Shown in pieces: positions 1 to 13,053 of a stretch of 64,000 nt of DNA; position 1 is the stretch's first letter; each line of letters begins with the position of its first letter. The notes under the pieces were generated by a model. The model was given only the letters and a program-made list of their open reading frames with translations. It was not told where the DNA came from and did not search any database. This DNA is from Aspidiotus rigidus (lineage: Eukaryota; Arthropoda; Insecta; Hemiptera; Diaspididae), in assembly GCA_035079385.1 (NCBI GenBank), contig JAVHKY010000054.1, forward strand, positions 12,938,501 to 13,002,500. The letters are read 5' to 3'. The position numbers and the translations under genes were made by a program.

Positions 1-1
1 A

Positions 2-404
<403 letters not shown>

Positions 405-1483
405 AGAATTTACCTTGATTAGTATCGAACGTTGCCAGTTTACTTCGAAAATTATTTGTGATTATTGTTCCTAGACGTACTACTATACTGTGAGTGAAAT
501 TTGTTAACTGCTACGAGTATTGTGAGCGTAATTTAAGCGTGTATTACGAGCTTTACGTATTTGTTATGTTTTTTCCCTTTTTTCTTGTTATCTCTCGATG
601 TGGTATTTATGAGGGTTATTAAATTTTTAATTTTTTTACCGTTTGCTTTTCTTTTCGATATTTGCCATCAAACCGAAGAAAGAGGTGGTCATCTTGTCTT
701 TCTTATTTAATAACTTTTGTCTTTTTTTCCTTTTTTTTTTCGCGGACAATTCTTCTGAGGAGAGTTGACCTCGTCTGATATCGACGTGACTGTATAGTGT
801 AGATTCATTTTTATTTATTTACTTCTTGCTTATCTTTGCTGGCCTAACTTTCTAGTCAAGCGAGTATAAGTTATTTTTTGATGGGAACGATTTGTTATGG
901 TGGTTCTATCGTTTTTTTTTTTTTTTTTTTTTTTATGATGGGGAAAAAAAATAAATTACGTCACGATAAATATCTAGCTTTAAACTAAGTTGCATTTGTT
1001 CTTGTGCTTCATATTTTTTTTCTTCTTCGGGGAGTGGTAATTAAGGGAGCTTAGAAAGTTATTTCACCTTTGCTGACTATCTTTTGATATTATTTATAGA
1101 ATTTTGGAAATTTTGGAAAACATAAAAAGTAACTATGCTGTCGAACAAACAATATTTATGTAATTCATTTTTGATCATTCCCATCAATTTTATTTTCATG
1201 AATGATACATCCTAAACTCGCATTTCAAGGTGCAATAGACAAAAGTTCGTGCATTACTAGCTGTAATAAAACATGGATCGTTTCGAAGTACAAACAATCG
1301 ACTGTCAGCGGATGTTTACCTGCAAGATGAGTAATTTCGATGTGTATTCGACAAATGACATCGACGCTCGTGTTTCTCTGAGTGGAGCAACGAAAAAAAA
1401 AAACTTTTGTACGAAAAAAAAAATCATCGAAAATGATATAAATTTTATAATTATAATTTTGTAGCACGACTTTTGACCCTGTC
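405..1483. other. 3' flanking region between convergent genes
   Basis: AT-rich DNA between the stop codons of HIF1AN (+) and the secreted-protein gene (-). It probably holds both 3' UTRs. An AATAAA lies near 949-955, just after a long T tract (about 912-934), and could be the HIF1AN poly(A) signal. No coding signal is visible; the short open frames here are low-complexity. Confidence 0.5.
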
Positions 1484-4400
1484 TCAACTGTCCACCCAAA
1501 AGTATTCGCCCAAGACGCAAAGATTGTCGGTCGTATTTGAATCGCGCAGCATAAAAATCGTTTTCGCCGGTTTCTTGGTCCAACCTTTGGTGATGTAGAA
1601 ATCTGTTTGTTCCGGCACGAAGTATCCGGATATGATTTTATGTCGAATTTTCGTTATCGGACACTTGTAAAACTCTATTTTGCGACTTTCGGTCTTATTC
1701 GCGTATTCGAAAGATATTTCTCGCACCTCGCACTTCTTCGTGACGTTTTCTCCGTCCTCGGTTAGAGTGTAGTAGGTTTCGATACCTCGCATTAAATGCG
1801 AACGCAGCACCGTGATGCACATGTTTAGTTTTTTCTTGAAAGTGGATGTGCACACGAAATTTGGCGGAGGCTTACCGTCGTCATCTGAAAAACAAAAATT
1901 CAAATTTCACTCTTCAGAATGATGTTCTTCGTTTAGTGAGTGTAATTGTAAGCGATATCAAGCAACGGGAGAATACTTTTGCTCGAAGCTCTTTGGACCA
2001 TTTTATCACTTGACAATTATATAGGGAAATTAAGAAAAACGGTGGAAAAAACAAAATTTGAAATAGCCTTCAGTATCGCGCTGATAAAGGAATCAAAAGA
2101 AATGATTGACCGGGAAGAATTACAATCTGAGAAATTGGAGCTCTATTTCATGAGCGATAAATACTCTTCTCTAGATTGTGTTGAAATGCGCACTGGAGTT
2201 ACGTCAAAATAGCCGAAACACGACCCAAAAACGCCGATATTGGAAGAAGGAAAGCTTGTATATCGAAAAACTAGAATAGTAATCGAATTGTTAGTTTAAA
2301 AATATTTCTAGAAACGACTATCAACCTTATATTTAAAAAGAAAATAGAATTTTTTTTGTGGTCTTCGATTTGCATGTACAGTCCGACCTTGCTAAATCGA
2401 ACATCGATAAATCGAATTTTAGGATATTTCGAACTAATTATTCAAGTCCCGGTCCCAAAATACCAAAATGCATGTATTTTTACCTCTATAAACAAAACAA
2501 AGTTTAGATTTAAATCGAATTTTTCAGAGCCAGCTTTGGGGAGAAAAAACCCCTATAGTTCGTACGTTGTATCGGAAAAACTTCTACAAATCGAACGTTT
2601 TGACTGTGCATCAAGAAAAACCTTTATATTTCGTACGTTGTTAATTGAAAAGCCTTTACAAATCGAACGTTCGTTGAGGTGTGAATCTACAATAATTGAT
2701 AAGTTAAATTCTGTATTATCACATATTAAGTTATTTGTTCCAAATTTTTGCGTTTTCATACTTAAATCGAATTCCGCCCTTGATAAATCGAATTTTTGCT
2801 AAATCGAACTGTCACCTCCAAAAATCGAATTCTTGATAAAACGAACCATAGATAAATCGAACTAATTTACTCGGCCCCAGCGGTTCGAGTTAGCAAGGTC
2901 CGACTGTACGTCAATTTAACTTTCTACTGCACAGGTTATATAAGCCAGAAGAATAAGGGAAGAATAATGGATTAAATTTTGGGGCAGGTATACATCTAGC
3001 CTCAAGGTTGAACCAGGGAACTGCAGTGTATGAGATAGGTATGCGCTTAAGTGATAAGATTAGGACCGTCACCATACTGACAGTGCGGCGTAGTGACGTC
3101 ATCCTTACGTGTCGTATTTTCAACTTTCAGAATATCGACAAGTGGTTTGATCTGTAGAAACCCAGCCTTCAGTTATAAACCACGTGAGAGGGGTTTTTCC
3201 AAGTCTAAAAATCGTGGTCTCAAGGACACTATGTAAAGTCCGAGATTAAAGTAGGAGTCTCAGTAAAGGTATGAAACACTTTAGAAAAAGTAGTCAACGT
3301 TCTTTACCTCCCGATTCGGTTTAAAATCTGCCTTCCTTCTTATTGTCATCACGATTTCAGTCCCATACCACTAAGAGGACCGTCTCTAGCGACTTGAAGC
3401 GTAGGTATGATAAAAAGTATTATTAGAAAAATGATTGAATAGGCTTACAGTGGTTGGCGTCTGTTATTTCGAGGAAACCTGCTATGAGAGAATATAAGCT
3501 TAATTCTGAGAAAAGTTATCAGTATTCACAGATTAGTTCTCAAAATCTAAATAATTAGGTACCAGGTTGAGAAGAATGGGTATTGAGGAGGTTTCGAACG
3601 TTTCGAGGGAAAGTAATTCAAGTGTCAAAATCCATTATCTAATCTTTTGTAACTTTGGTAAAAATTTGTTGTAGGAGAGCTAGTGAAATTCTGCTAGAAG
3701 TTTTCATCGATATCAGTCCTTGATAACGTAATAACTTTGAAAAGAATCTAAGAATGGTCCCAAAGGACTGGAGTTTAAACAACAGAAACCGATTAGGCGG
3801 TTGAATAAAGAAAACTGATGATTGAATTGAAAATGGTTGGCTTTATTGGAATAGAAAGTCTGTTGTCAAAGACGAGCATTTTGATGGAAGTTTCTGATAC
3901 CTAGGTATTCGTAGTCCATTCTTTGGAATTCGCGTTGAACACAGAAAGACTGGGTTCTCACTCCAAAAATTTGACAGGTACCTAATTTAAGAACGTCGAT
4001 CATCCCCTTAAATGTTCTCCGTCATCCGATAAACAAAGGAAGATTCGATGGAATCCGCTCGTTGTCGCTACATAGATTTGGCATTTTAAAATTTCTCAAC
4101 CCATCTCTCTCCCACCATACCAAAGTACTTAAGTTTATTTGGTTAAGGAAGTTGATATTTCGAGAAATGTGAACATACGTATTAGAAAAATGTTGAGTAT
4201 TGAACAAAAGATGGATTTGAGAAACTCGTTGGGATTTGGAGTGATCAAAGGTTTCAACGTTTCTGAGAAAAGTAAAAGTTGAACGAATGGAAAATTGGGA
4301 GCCTGTATACTGCATTCCCATTGCATCAAAACTGTGGATATCGTCATTAAGGAAGAATTTCTCATTGTTGATGACTTTTGAAAGATACGAGCCCCCAATG

Positions 4401-4863
4401 ATAGAGAAATCTTCTAACTTTCACCAAGAAATAAAATCAGATGATTGAAAACTATTGATTTGAGATTCGACGAAAATCAGAGGGTATCGGAGGTTGAGTC
4501 GGTACTTTTCGACAGGGTTGGAAAGGTAAAACCTGAATGTGCTCCAAACGAGTTCCATTGACTCTCGCATCAAGTCAAATGCTTTTACAAAATATACCTA
4601 AACCTCTTTTTTTAACATCGGTGCTGGGGTACTAGAAAGCAAAATTAGATGAGATCGATACGAGGTTTGGGTGTCGGGAATCTAGCCAATGCACTGCGAC
4701 AGAGTTAAATAGGTATTCAGTATAGCTACTCACCTTTGAAGAATTCTTTATAAAATTCCCACTGCTCGGGGATATCATCACAGCCCGATTGCTCCGAGTG
4801 AATTTTGTAAATCAAAACGGAGAGCACACCTACAACGGCGATAACAAACTTGACCGAATGCAT
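1484..4863 (-). CDS. Small secreted six-cysteine protein of unknown function, two exons
   Basis: Two exons join in frame. Exon 1 (4863..4734) gives MHSVKFVIAVVGVLSVLIYK, a clear signal peptide, then a short acidic stretch with Cys28, ending at a good donor (gtgagt, 4733). Exon 2 (1884..1484) follows a polypyrimidine-AG acceptor and completes a 176-residue protein ending ...GEYFWVDS. The mature part has six cysteines, no second membrane segment, several NxT/NxS sites and many aromatic residues in an alternating beta-like pattern, which suggests a disulphide-bonded extracellular beta domain. I do not recognise the family. Lipocalin-like or insect haemolymph/salivary effector proteins share this architecture, but no diagnostic motif is present. 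The 2.85 kb intron (1885-4733) contains a MITE. Confidence 0.72.
2379..2906. mobile_element. TA-flanked MITE with inverted ends (pogo/Tigger- or mariner-like)
   Basis: The ends are inverted copies: CAGTCCGACCTTGCTAA at 2379 and TTAGCAAGGTCCGACTG ending at 2906. They are flanked by a TA on each side (2377-2378 and 2907-2908), the target duplication of Tc1/mariner/pogo transposons. The interior is 528 bp of AT-rich DNA carrying many copies of aaatcgaa in both orientations near the ends. It has no transposase, so it is non-autonomous. It lies in the intron of the secreted-protein gene. Confidence 0.8.
2909..4733. other. Remaining intron of the secreted-protein gene
   Basis: Unremarkable AT-rich sequence with no coding exon or element I can name. 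A few phrases recur loosely about 0.65 kb apart (for example ggtttcgaacgtttcgag near 3590 and ggtttcaacgtttctgag near 4250), which could be an old internal duplication. Confidence 0.4.
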
Positions 4864-6080
4864 TTTACCACTCCGCTGCTATCTGTACATGTAGCCTGTC
4901 GATGTACCGAATGAATTTATCGCAGTTCGATGGTATGGATATTTTTTTTTAATACTGTTGAAAATCATTCGAGTGTCGATGGAATTAAACGAGGTAAAAC
5001 TCAGTCCACACGGAAGTAACGATCTTTGCTGTGTTCCGGAGCGACACAGCCCGAGCAACGAACAAGAAATTTCAAAAATTTGTTTTCCCTTCGCACGCTA
5101 AATTGTTATCTTATCCGAACGAAGAATTAACATGATCTCATTTTTAATTATGCCTCGACCTTTGTAGACCTGAACATAATCAGGCGTTGTGTGGCTTAGA
5201 CGAAAAGTGTGAAGGGAAGAAGAACATTCCTTCCGCCACCTTGTTGCAAATATTTTTTAGTTGGCTACTTCAGCAGTTCATTTTCTCCGCAAAGTAGCCG
5301 ACTTTTTTTTTTTTCTTTTTGCTAGGTCTTCAAAACATACTATGTTTCCTACTCTCATCGTGGATTCTTAATCGTCGTTATCTTCATCAATTTCATAATC
5401 AATCGCGTGAATATCGTATGTTGCATGTGCAGCATTCAACTGAATTTGCGATAAAATTTTTACCGTATGATGTTATATCACATGTTCATTGAAAAAGACT
5501 CCACTTACCCCTTCGTATCGACTATTTTTGGATCGTTATGTAAATACTCAGTGCCGCATTAACTGATAAGAGGGCGACAAAAGCAAAAAGTAGAAAAAAA
5601 AGTTACAATTTTTGATCGTTAACGAAATTGTAATGTGAGAAAAGCAAAATCAATAATATCAAGACGTATCACATTTGAAGGCGGTACATGAGATAAAAAG
5701 AGGAAATGTTTGAGGTCATTTTTCTAGTGCTGCAAATGATCTAATTGTCTAGATCGTTTCTTATGTACATTTATTCCCCCCCCCCCCTCCCCCCGTAACC
5801 TTCATTTGACGATGCATAAAAAGAGGAAGAAGAAAATGATGTTCAACATTCCATCTTGCCCGTTTCTGTCTTCACATCAATTCAAGTTGTTTCTTGTGTG
5901 ACTGGTACAGAAAGTGCTCGAAAGGACAAATAGAATTAGGGGGTCAACTCACTGCATAGTTTGTGAAAGAATAGAGCCACCACTTCTTGGCAACCGCCAA
6001 GCTGCAGTGCCCACAGGCACGCAAACTAGACACAACTTGAAATGGAGTCGCTATTAAAATCTCTTCATCAGAAAAGACGC
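4864..6080. other. Intergenic DNA upstream of the secreted-protein gene
   Basis: Likely contains the minus-strand promoter just right of 4863, but no convincing TATA box is seen. A short hairpin (GTTGGCTACTT ... AAGTAGCCGAC, about 5261-5304) is followed by a T-rich tract. A C-rich run is at about 5777-5796. No gene seen. Confidence 0.4.
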
Positions 6081-6089
6081 CAACTCAGG

Positions 6090-6340
6090 ATGCAGTGAGC
6101 TTCACATCAGGCACAATTGTGGAATAACACAATGACATCACAGCTTCCAATGCTAAATCCGGAAGAATGGGAATGGCAGAAATTTGAAGGTGGTTGGAAG
6201 CCAGTGTGGAGAACCAAGCCTGTTGCTACTGAATCAGTTTAAAAAAACTTGCGCAAATAATCGTTGCAAGTGCAGGGACAGATCAATTGTATGTTGTAAT
6301 TTATGTAGTTGTGTTTGTGCTGACAAAAATTAATAGAATA
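6090..6340 (+). pseudogene. Relic of a transposon-encoded Cys-rich (CxC) protein C-terminus
   Basis: The plus strand reads ..QAQLWNN..LPMLNPEEWEWQ, KFEGGWKPVWRTKPVATES, then after one frameshift KKTCANNRCKCRD followed by a run of Cys (CCNLCSCVCAD). The order W...P.EWGW..., PV.T..P.A, then CxC-type cysteine clusters is one I associate with the C-terminal tail of proteins encoded by insect mobile elements. The frameshift near 6240 and a missing upstream body mark it as a fragment. The assignment comes from remembered family pattern and is tentative. Confidence 0.45.
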
Positions 6341-8267
<1,927 letters not shown>

Positions 8268-9222
8268 TCTAATATATAAAGTAGAATGTTTGTCTGTATA
8301 TCTGTCTGTATGTTCGTCCATAACTTTCGAACGCCTTCACCTATCGACCTGGAATTTTTTTTGAAAAATTTCGTTTTTTCTGGGTCAGGTTCTTAAATAC
8401 ATTTCGATGTTTTGACTCCCTGAAGGTGGAGTAGGGGGCGACAAAATTAGGAAAAAAGGGCATTATCGAGTACTGAAACTGCTTTGCGCTGTACGTTAGA
8501 CCTACGCGCGTTGAGTGGCGCAGTTTCGAAAATTGAATTATTGTGATAACTCGAGTACAACTCATTTTTATGGAAAATTGAAGAGAACAAAAATTGTAGC
8601 CCCTGTAATTTCCTTTCGAATGAGCCCGGTTCCAGATTTTTAGGAGGAAATTTTGTGACTACAGTATTCGCTGTACTTCCATACTAAGTAAGTTATTTTA
8701 TTCACAGTTTTAAAAACACCTACATAAAGGATTTTACATCCGGTATCTCATACAAGAACCAATATGTCTAGACACGGTGCGCACTGCGGTGCGCACTGCG
8801 TATGGGCTAGCGGAAATGACCCTTTTTTTTACCTGTTGTCCGTGTGTTTTCTTAGGGACTGGCAAAATGTCAATGGATTTGTCTGTATTCTGCTGCGATA
8901 CAGGCTTCACGCGTTAAGTCAGCTCTCAAGTGAATTAGTGTGTAAAAAATTTAATTTGGTGATTTTATTTTTGTGCGACTCGGAACTTTGATATTTTATA
9001 AGTACAGTCGCAGTTTTTGGTGTCTATTTTCTTATTTTTGAACTGAATAGTTGTAAATTTTGCAAAACTCTTTCCACTGTTTCTTTTTTAAAAATTCATC
9101 CGAATTCCAAGATACCTACAAAACACACATACCTACAAGATACAGATACCTATAAAACACAGATATCTACTCAACACACAGCTAGCGGTCAGGCGCGCCG
9201 GAGGCGCGTCGCCAACCGCTAG
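8268..9222 (+). mobile_element. Non-autonomous Helitron
   Basis: The 5' end starts TCTAATATATAAAG followed by repeated tgtctgta phrases, a familiar insect Helitron start. The 3' end has a GC-rich hairpin (AGCGGT...ACCGCT enclosing GGCGCGCC-type sequence) and terminates in CTAG at 9222. The base before is A (8267) and the base after is T (9223), as expected for insertion between A and T without target duplication. The 955-bp interior has no Rep/helicase, so it depends on another element. A second copy with the same 3' end is at 16.6-17.0 kb. Confidence 0.78.
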
Positions 9223-10247
9223 TATTTCATAAAATGGGGGGTACTTTTTATACAAACATTTAAGAAACTCAATTTTCATTCAATTTCACCAAGTTTTTCA
9301 AGAACTCAAACGAAAATATCAAGATAAATTAATTTATTCCAGAAAAGAGGCATTAACAAATAACGACACTACACTTACAGATCAACTAATACAATATCTT
9401 ACCGCATCCGACATCTTCCCCCTCATTTAACCATTACGATAGTATCCGTCTTTTCAATAAACCTTTGTCAAGCTAATAGCCCTAGAGCAGCTTCAAAGCT
9501 TGTAAAATAAATTTGAAAAAAAAAAAAACTTATTGTCTTCAGCAAGATTTAATATGATATGCAACCCACACAACATTAAAAGTCTTATAAAGGAAAGTTT
9601 GGACTTCCTTTCTCTAAGCGTTTTTTCTTCCGATGAGTTCATGATGATATAAGATACAGTATTCCAAGAGTCTCAGTTTCAGGAAATTTTCAAAAATTCA
9701 AACGGAAACCTACAGAAGATACCTAGCGAAAAGCAGGAAACTGGACCATGGTATGGTCAGCGAGAAAAATATTTTTAACAATACCTTTGTTAGTTCTATT
9801 CCCCAACGTGACGCTTAAGGTGTCAAAAAGTCAGGTAATTTAATTGAGTTGGTTTATTTTAATGGCGCCAGTGCCGACAAATTACAAAAATTCTTCTAAT
9901 TGTCTCCTTTATATCAAGAGGATTGATTTGAAAAAATATATACTTTTCCTGGTTCATGTTCATTTCAAAAGTTTGAAATTTGTACATTGCCCCAGTCATC
10001 CACTCACTTTCCACTTAAATTGACTACCTCACACGGTAATTCAACTGAAAATACTCTCGCAGATAGTGAGATTTTAACAAAGAAATTGAAGCTCACTTGC
10101 TCCACTCGTGCGCCCCCATTTTGGGATTGCAAGTAAAATTTCATAGAACAGCTTCTCAAAAAATAGCCTCATATAAGTCTAGTATACGGTATGTTAAGCT
10201 GACGAGTTTGCCGCCTTCTTAGCCTGGGCTATTTCCAGTATACTGTA
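9223..10247. other. AT-rich DNA between Helitron and LINE 3' end
   Basis: No gene. It includes the inverted partner (9541-9595) of 8086-8137. Otherwise nothing recognisable. Confidence 0.35.
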
Positions 10248-10352
10248 AATGTTATTATTATTATTTAAAGCCTTTATTATTCTTTACAAAGATTACTTAT
10301 ATTTAATAATTACTTACAAATTGGGCATAGGCCTCCCTTCAACCTGTACCAT

Positions 10353-10691
10353 TCATGCCTGTCGTAAGCCACTCTTAGAAAATAGTTTGTTCCCTCCCAG
10401 AAATTTTATAATATCATCGTCCCATCTAATTTTTTGTTTTCCTTTTCTCCTCCCTTCTTTCAAAAACCAATTTTTAATTTTGTAGGTCCATCTCTCTTCG
10501 TTCTGTCTCGATATGTGACCCGCCCAATCCCCTTTTATCCTTTTCGCTGCGTATAGGAAATCATTTCTTGTTTTCATTTTTTCGTGTATTTTCCTCATAT
10601 TTATTCTCTGTTGCAATTTTATCCCCATTATCGATCTTTCCATCGCGTTCTGCGTCGTTCCTATTTTTTGTTGTAGCCCATGTTTGAGCAC
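10353..10691 (-). pseudogene. LINE C-terminal domain fragment
   Basis: A 112-codon open stretch encodes the conserved tail seen in insect endonuclease/reverse-transcriptase proteins: QNAMERSIMGIKL, then DWAGHISRQNEERWTYKI, then RKGKQKIRWDDDIIKF. It is the 3' part of the LINE described above and has no start of its own. Confidence 0.75.
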
Positions 10692-10999
10692 CGTAAGTTA
10701 CTGTTGGTAATTATGCAGATGTTTATTATTTTTATTTTTTCTTTTATTGAGAATGGAATGGACCTTTTATTATCTGTTTTAAAGACCAGAATTTCTTCCA
10801 ACCGAGAGTTATTCTTCGTTCGATCTCTTCAGTTGTTATTTCATTAATCTGGATATTTTGCCCTAAGTATATTACCTATATTATTTACCTCTTCAATCTC
10901 TTTCCCGTTAATCATTATTTTTATTTTTGTTTTATCATTCCTTTTACTTAATATTTTTGTTTTGTTAATATTCATTTTTAACTCTTTCTTTTGACATGT

Positions 11000-11393
11000 T
11001 CCATGTCTTTTCTCTCGCCGGACCCCGATTTTGAAACTCGCGAGTACACCCCCCCCCCCCTCCCCCCGTCAAGAGAAATCTCTACCCCGTGGGTGATTCA
11101 GAAATTTGCGAGTACACCCGGCGTAATAATAATAAATAATTAATTAATTAATAAATAAATAATTAAATAATTAAATAATCAAATAATTAACTAAATATAT
11201 GATTAAATAATTAATATAATTAATAATTAGAAAATCTCTACCCCTTGGGTGATTCACACCCCGCGTAATAATAATAATAAATAATTAATTAATTAATTAA
11301 TTAATAATTAAATAATATAATTAATATAATTAAATAATTAAATAAATAAATAATTAAATAATGAAATAATTTAATAATTAAATAATTAAATAA

Positions 11394-11431
<38 letters not shown>

Positions 11432-11700
11432 AAACAATTAATATAATTAATAATTAGAAAATTTTCCAGACAGGGGGCGAACGAGCGGAGCGAGTTCGCG
11501 CTACCTCATATTTCTCATACAAGACTTATACGACGGCAAGATAGGTAAAGGGGTAAACGAATAATATCTCACGAACACTTCACCTAGTAGAAGCCTAGAC
11601 TGAAATATTTCATGATGACTGATAAAATATAAAAGACATGGAACATGATTTTCATTTATTTGGCTATGCCAGAAAATTTAATAATACTACAATATGACCA
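11000..11700. repeat. Insert within the LINE, with AT-rich simple repeat core
   Basis: The LINE reading breaks here. The segment carries inverted copies of CATGTTCCATGTCTTTT (about 11000-11016, partner at about 11630-11646), a poly-C/C-rich stretch (11050-11067), two copies of aaatctctacccc..gggtgattca, and 11110-11460 made almost wholly of TAAT/TAAA units. It may be a separate element with inverted ends. No coding content. Confidence 0.5.
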
Positions 11701-11702
11701 AG

Positions 11703-11912
11703 TTACATTTTTTTTCCTTCTTCGTTTAGTGTTTGGATCATTTCATTCAATTCTTGTGTTGAATTTGCTATTAAGATTACGTCTTCAGCGTACCGCAAAT
11801 TACTCGAGCATTTGCCATTTATGTTGACCCCTTTCCCATCCCACTTCATCTCTCTAAAGACACTCTCTAGGACACAGTTAAAAAGTAAAGCCGATAAGGG
11901 GTCCCCCTGTCT
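11703..11912 (-). pseudogene. LINE reverse transcriptase fragment (palm, left part)
   Basis: Minus-strand RQGDPLSALLFNCVLES followed by NLRYAEDVILIANSTQEL. This continues the RT that is open at 15861-16163. The F/YADD box reads YAED, so one catalytic Asp is lost. It is separated from the rest by the Penelope-like element, with GGGTCCCCCTGTCT repeated at both junctions. Confidence 0.8.
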
Positions 11913-11951
11913 AACGACGACATACTCAACGATTAAAACGTACGGAGTAAT

Positions 11952-12698
11952 TTGAATAGAGCCACAGAAATGAAAAAACACCGGAGCCTCTTGTACGGGC
12001 TACCTAAGGTTCATAAGAGGGACACCCCGATGCGGCCGGTCGTTTCTTTCGTGTCTTCCCCCACGTACTTCTTGGCGAAATTTTTGGACCGTTGGTTCAA
12101 ATCTAGAGTGGAATTTGAGTCATCCTACTCTGTGAAGAATTCGGTCTCTTTGGCTAATAAGCTTAAGGATGACATTCTTCCGCCCGATTCAACCCTATGC
12201 TCCTTTGACGTTGTCGGCTTATTTCCGAGTATCCCTAGAGCTACTGCCATGCAACATATGGGAGACCTTTTGATCCAATCTAATATCTGTCACGAAGAGT
12301 TGACAGAATTTTTTAATTTACTCAATATTTGTTGGTCTCCCAACTTTTGCAAATTTGAAGGCAAATTTTTCGAATTTCCTGAGGAGGTAGGTATCCCTAT
12401 TGGCTCTCCTCTGGGTTCCCTCATTTCGGAGGTTTTCATGTCTAAATTTGAGCTTGATCTCGTTTCCTTTGGTCAGGGGTTTTTGGGTCATATATATTAT
12501 TGGCACAGGCACGTCGACGATGTGTTGTGTTTGTGGACTGGTCAACGGGATCTCCTTTTGGAGTTTCTCAGGTATCTTAACAGTTTATACCCATCCATCA
12601 AATTCACGTTAGAAGTAGGCGGTTCATCTATAAATTTTTTGGACCTTACTATCTCTAATAGAGAAGGTGCCCACGAATTCGCCATCTATAGAAAAGAT
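11952..12698 (+). pseudogene. Penelope-like reverse transcriptase, upstream half
   Basis: Open frame with PLE RT landmarks in order: LLYGLPKVHK, RPVVSFVSSPTY, CSFDVVGLFPSIP (motif A Asp), GIPIGSPLGSLISEVFM (motif B), HVDDVLCLW (motif C, DD intact), INFLDLTI, and IYRKD at the break. It lacks the normal N-terminal region. The codon GAT at 12696-12698 is the last before the MULE, and reading resumes in the same frame at 14877 once the MULE and one copy of its 8-bp target duplication are discounted. Confidence 0.85.
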
Positions 12699-12706
12699 CG
12701 GTGCAG

Positions 12707-12882
12707 CCGAGTTGAGTCCCAAATCGTGTTTTTCGACCGAGTTGAGTCCCACTGTTTGCGGAGGTACTTGATACGCATGTCCGAGTTGAGTCCCATCAAA
12801 TCACTGGTGCCTGAACATTATTGTCCGAGTTGAGTCCCAGCATTTGCGGCGGTCCTGAATGTGCATGTCCGAGTTGCGTCCC
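12707..12882 (+). repeat. Left subterminal array of CCGAGTTGAGTCCC boxes, 44-bp spacing
   Basis: Five copies start at 12707, 12737, 12781, 12825 and 12869 (the last has one mismatch). The last four are spaced exactly 44 bp apart; the intervening sequence is partly conserved (tgcggaggt/tgcggcggt, gcatgt). The first lies in the terminal inverted repeat. Such arrays are usually transposase binding sites. Confidence 0.85.
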
Positions 12883-13053
12883 CGAAACGTTCTTCACTCT
12901 CATTTCCCTTCTCACTTTAACAGACTTAGGACTGTCGATATAAATCGGTGTGATTAAAAATGAGAATGAATACGACACTGCTGATGTGTGTAATTATTCG
13001 TAAGGTGCAGATTTGCTATGGAAATGTACTGATATAACGTGGTTAAAAAAGAA

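Noticed and set aside
2356..2802. 148-codon plus-strand open frame
   Set aside because: Lies within the TA-flanked MITE and spans its left end; AT-rich with repeated aaatcgaa, no domain.
5261..5304. Hairpin considered as a microRNA precursor
   Set aside because: An 11-bp stem is too short for a pre-miRNA; no extended pairing found.
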